NCBI RefSeq assembly: GCF_901933205.1
Contig: NC_044577.1
Location: 6,707,321 to 6,771,320 of the forward strand
Reading direction: 5' to 3'
Source of the DNA: Camarhynchus parvulus
Lineage: Eukaryota > Chordata > Aves > Passeriformes > Thraupidae
DNA: 64,000 nt
Positions 61,201 through 64,000 of this stretch are shown one piece after another. Under the pieces are notes generated by a model. It had not been told where the DNA came from, ran no database searches, and worked only from the letters and a program-made list of their open reading frames with translations. Both the position numbers and the translations under genes were made by a program. Every line of letters begins with the position of its first letter. The stretch's first letter is position 1.

Positions 61201-64000
61201 AAGGAGTGAATCTATGGCAGTTTATGGCTCCTGAAGCACAAAGCCACAAGGAGCTCCACAACAGAAATATCATTTTTAAGCCTTACTCATGCCAAGGCAT
61301 TAAAGCAGGAGCAGAACAGAAGATTTCCTGCCCAAGGCTCCAACATTGCTCTTTCTCAGTCTTGGACTACAGCCCAAGGTTTATAACCTAGGTCTGATCC
61401 TGCCCAGGCTCCTCACTGGGACCCTCCCCGCTCCACCCACAGCAACATCTGCTCTTAACTGGGCACTAGAGAGTTTGAGCAAAAGGAGTACTTCTGGTTT
61501 GGGTTGCAGGAGCATCATAGACTCTTTCTGGAGAATAACATCTTTTTAAACTGTTCTTACAGAGATCACTTAACTTCTCATAGTCACTGCATCCATCTAT
61601 CAAAAATAAAACCACAACAAGCATGGGCTGCCAATCACTCTTTTAGATTTTTCATGTTTTTGTTTCTTCCTTTCTCCATTGTCTCTTCAATACCTTTCCA
61701 ATTCAAAAGATCGTGTAGCAATATCTACAGCAATTTTTTTTTGTCTAAAGGCAAACATAAAGCACAATACAAGAACAGTATCTGTACAATTGTAAAGATA
61801 TCTGCAGAAACAAATGGTATCTCTTACAGAAAGCTGCAGGAACATCTATTATAACTAAATATCACTTGCTACAAAACACAAAGATCTGCCAGTGATGTTT
61901 CCTCAAATCATCTGCCACCAGTCTTGTTCGCTATCATGAAAGGGACAATTCCTTCTATGGTCCTGACAAATTCCCTTTCCATTGCCTATAGCGCTTGACT
62001 AGGAAGAACAAACACTTCTGTCCTCTTCTTTGCAACCATTAGAGACAGAGAATTTTAAAAAAAAACCACCACACAAAAAAAATCCCATAAAACCTAACAC
62101 AAGCCCTTTTTTAAGCTATATGTAAATTTAAGGTTCTGTATAAAATATTAAAATGAAATTCAATGGGCACTGGCATAATGGGACACTGCCTTCAGAGATC
62201 TCATGAATTTGTGACTTCTGAGATATTTTCTCTGGGAAAACTAGGCTACCTGAGTAAGAACTCAGGTTATATCTCATATCTTCTCTTTTTCAAAAGGCCA
62301 GTAATTTTGCCACTCTTTCCCAATTCAAAAACATGAATCATTCCTTGTAAAGAGACGTTGGATCAAAAAATGTACCAGGCACTTATAAATCTTAGCCATG
62401 TTTGAGTAAGTTTAAGGGTGAACGCAGATTCTGTAGTTTTAATCAATAAAAACACTTCCTAAAGTACAGAAAATCCACCTGTTTTGAGAGAAAATCTGAC
62501 ATTATTAAAAAAACTTCAATTTTTCTCCCAGTTCTTTGTTACAGTAAGAGGCAAAGCCTACAAAACTTGCACTGTTTGTGAAGACTGCATCTCATGAAGT
62601 TTCCTCTCATGCCCTGATCATGCAGTTTCATACTAAATATTTTTTCAATAAAGCAAATTTAATGTTAGACCATCTCTCATATATATTATATAGCATGTTA
62701 CTACATTTTTGAACCAAGGTTAAAGACGAAAAATGTAACAGCAGCTGTGCAATTGCCACAAACAACCTCGCATTCAATGCATGCAGAATCCATTTGTGAA
62801 TCCTGCCATGGATCTAAATAGATTTCCTTTAAATACCTATAGGTGGTGCTGAAATACAACTGTTCCTTAAAAAAGCAACAATCACAAAGTAACTGTAGCA
62901 CAGCTCCTCATTAAAATGGGTTTTACTCCTGGCTGTGCAGATTTACCTCAGGGAAACACAGCTGAATCACAATCTGAGTGCATTACTGGTGTTTTCCTCA
63001 GGTACTTATCAGAACAGATTTCCCTCACATGGCCACGATGCCTTATAGCCAAGACTAGTTGCAAAAAATAAGGCTATTTTTTTTTAATTGATGGAAATAC
63101 CCAATAAAAACAACAGGGCCTGTGAACACATAGTTGTCCTGACCATGGCATAACTAGAAAGGAAAAGAAACATAAACATGTTTGGCCAAGAATTTCCCTT
63201 TCAGGTTGCACAGTTCACCCTGATAATCACAAATTTTGCCATTCAGTATAAATAATGACAATGAAGGTGCTAATAGTTGTCTGGGCATCAGCCCAGTTTG
63301 CTGAAATGAAGCAGAACTAACTGGCTTCTCCACAAACATATAATGGAAAAGAACAAAATTTTTGCCAGGCATAATTAACATGTGGTAACACGATAATCAG
63401 CACCACATGAATCCATACTTTCTGGTTTCAAAAAAATACATAGTAATTCCACACTGGTGCTTATTAATAAAGAAACTGAAGTGCTAATGATTACAAACAT
63501 AAGTCATAGCTTGAGCCATTTCCTGTAATGCTAAAACTCAACAATTTCCAAATTGTATTCAGATGAAACTAGTTACAGTAATAAAATAAATTTAATATTT
63601 CTATATTTTTAAAAATATAAATAGTGCACAGTGGAAAAAGTGGCATCAAAAATCTGTATAAATACTTAAATGCTTACAGAGTTTTTGAATAAAGGTAATG
63701 CACATCACATAAAACAACTGAATGACATAAAACATGAAAGTTAAGAGAATACTTAGTCCCTGAACACATCTCCATCCAGTTTAAAAGTCAAAACACGCAG
63801 AAGACCAAACTTCTTCTCCATCTTGCATCATAAACTGCAAGTCACAGAAGTTTTTCCTCTGTTCATTATAAAAGCCACAAAACACAGAAAGCTATGCTCA
63901 CCCCTCAAGTCTATTCCCTCAATTTTCTCTCAACAAGAGAAAAAAATATTAAGACTGATACATTATGTTCCTAAAAGAATGGAAAAAATTGTAAAAGCAG

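Larger units (their letters stand above)
46401..64000. other. Upstream intergenic DNA, no gene recognised
   Basis: 17.6 kb of AT-rich sequence beyond the presumed TFPI first exon. The longest open frames (for example 53061-53402 and 61504-61854) have no domain, signal peptide or paired splice-site support. Two CTCF-like motifs (49541-49557 and 58256-58274) are the only sites I can point to. Distal enhancers or a non-coding RNA may be present but cannot be recognised by eye. Confidence 0.6.

Noticed and set aside
1..64000. CRISPR arrays, operons, prophage, tRNA or rRNA genes, endogenous retrovirus genes
   Set aside because: The window is vertebrate genomic DNA; I saw no pattern supporting any of these.

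Overview
The window is vertebrate nuclear DNA, most likely from a bird. It has short exons in long AT-rich introns, CpG-rich promoter patches, few interspersed repeats, and the repeats I can recognise are decayed CR1 LINE tails. The ordinary long open frames are not genes. The real coding content is a set of small minus-strand exons with matching splice phases.

Those exons form one gene, TFPI (tissue factor pathway inhibitor), read right to left. A CpG-rich, probably non-coding first exon lies near 46.06-46.4 kb. After a 9.8 kb intron come the start and signal-peptide exon (36.2 kb), Kunitz 1 (28.8 kb), a 39-nt linker exon (23.4 kb), Kunitz 2 (20.0 kb), two linker exons (18.7 and 18.1 kb), Kunitz 3 (12.4 kb) and the basic C-terminal exon with the stop (11.9 kb). 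All coding junctions are phase 1, and the exons join into a 354-residue open frame. The expected P1 residues (Lys, Arg, Arg) and all 18 Kunitz cysteines are present. TFPI is the secreted or surface-bound inhibitor of factor VIIa-tissue factor and factor Xa.

To the left, a second CpG-rich patch (5.85-6.55 kb) has a strong minus-strand splice donor at 6031. From the known TFPI-CALCRL gene order in amniotes I infer that this is the first, non-coding exon and promoter of CALCRL, whose coding exons would lie beyond position 1. A small CpG islet at 8.5 kb sits between the two genes. From 46.4 kb to the end I see no gene: it looks like TFPI upstream intergenic DNA with candidate CTCF-like motifs.

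The main unusual feature is the TFPI region between Kunitz 2 and Kunitz 3. The linker exon is present twice, and the first copy holds three in-frame 39-nt repeats, each with an Asn-Ser-Ser sequon. The linker is about 90 residues instead of roughly 40 in human. Other points of interest are an apparent GC splice donor after Kunitz 1, a pseudo-exon in the same intron, and a minisatellite carrying GATA motifs in the presumed CALCRL first exon.
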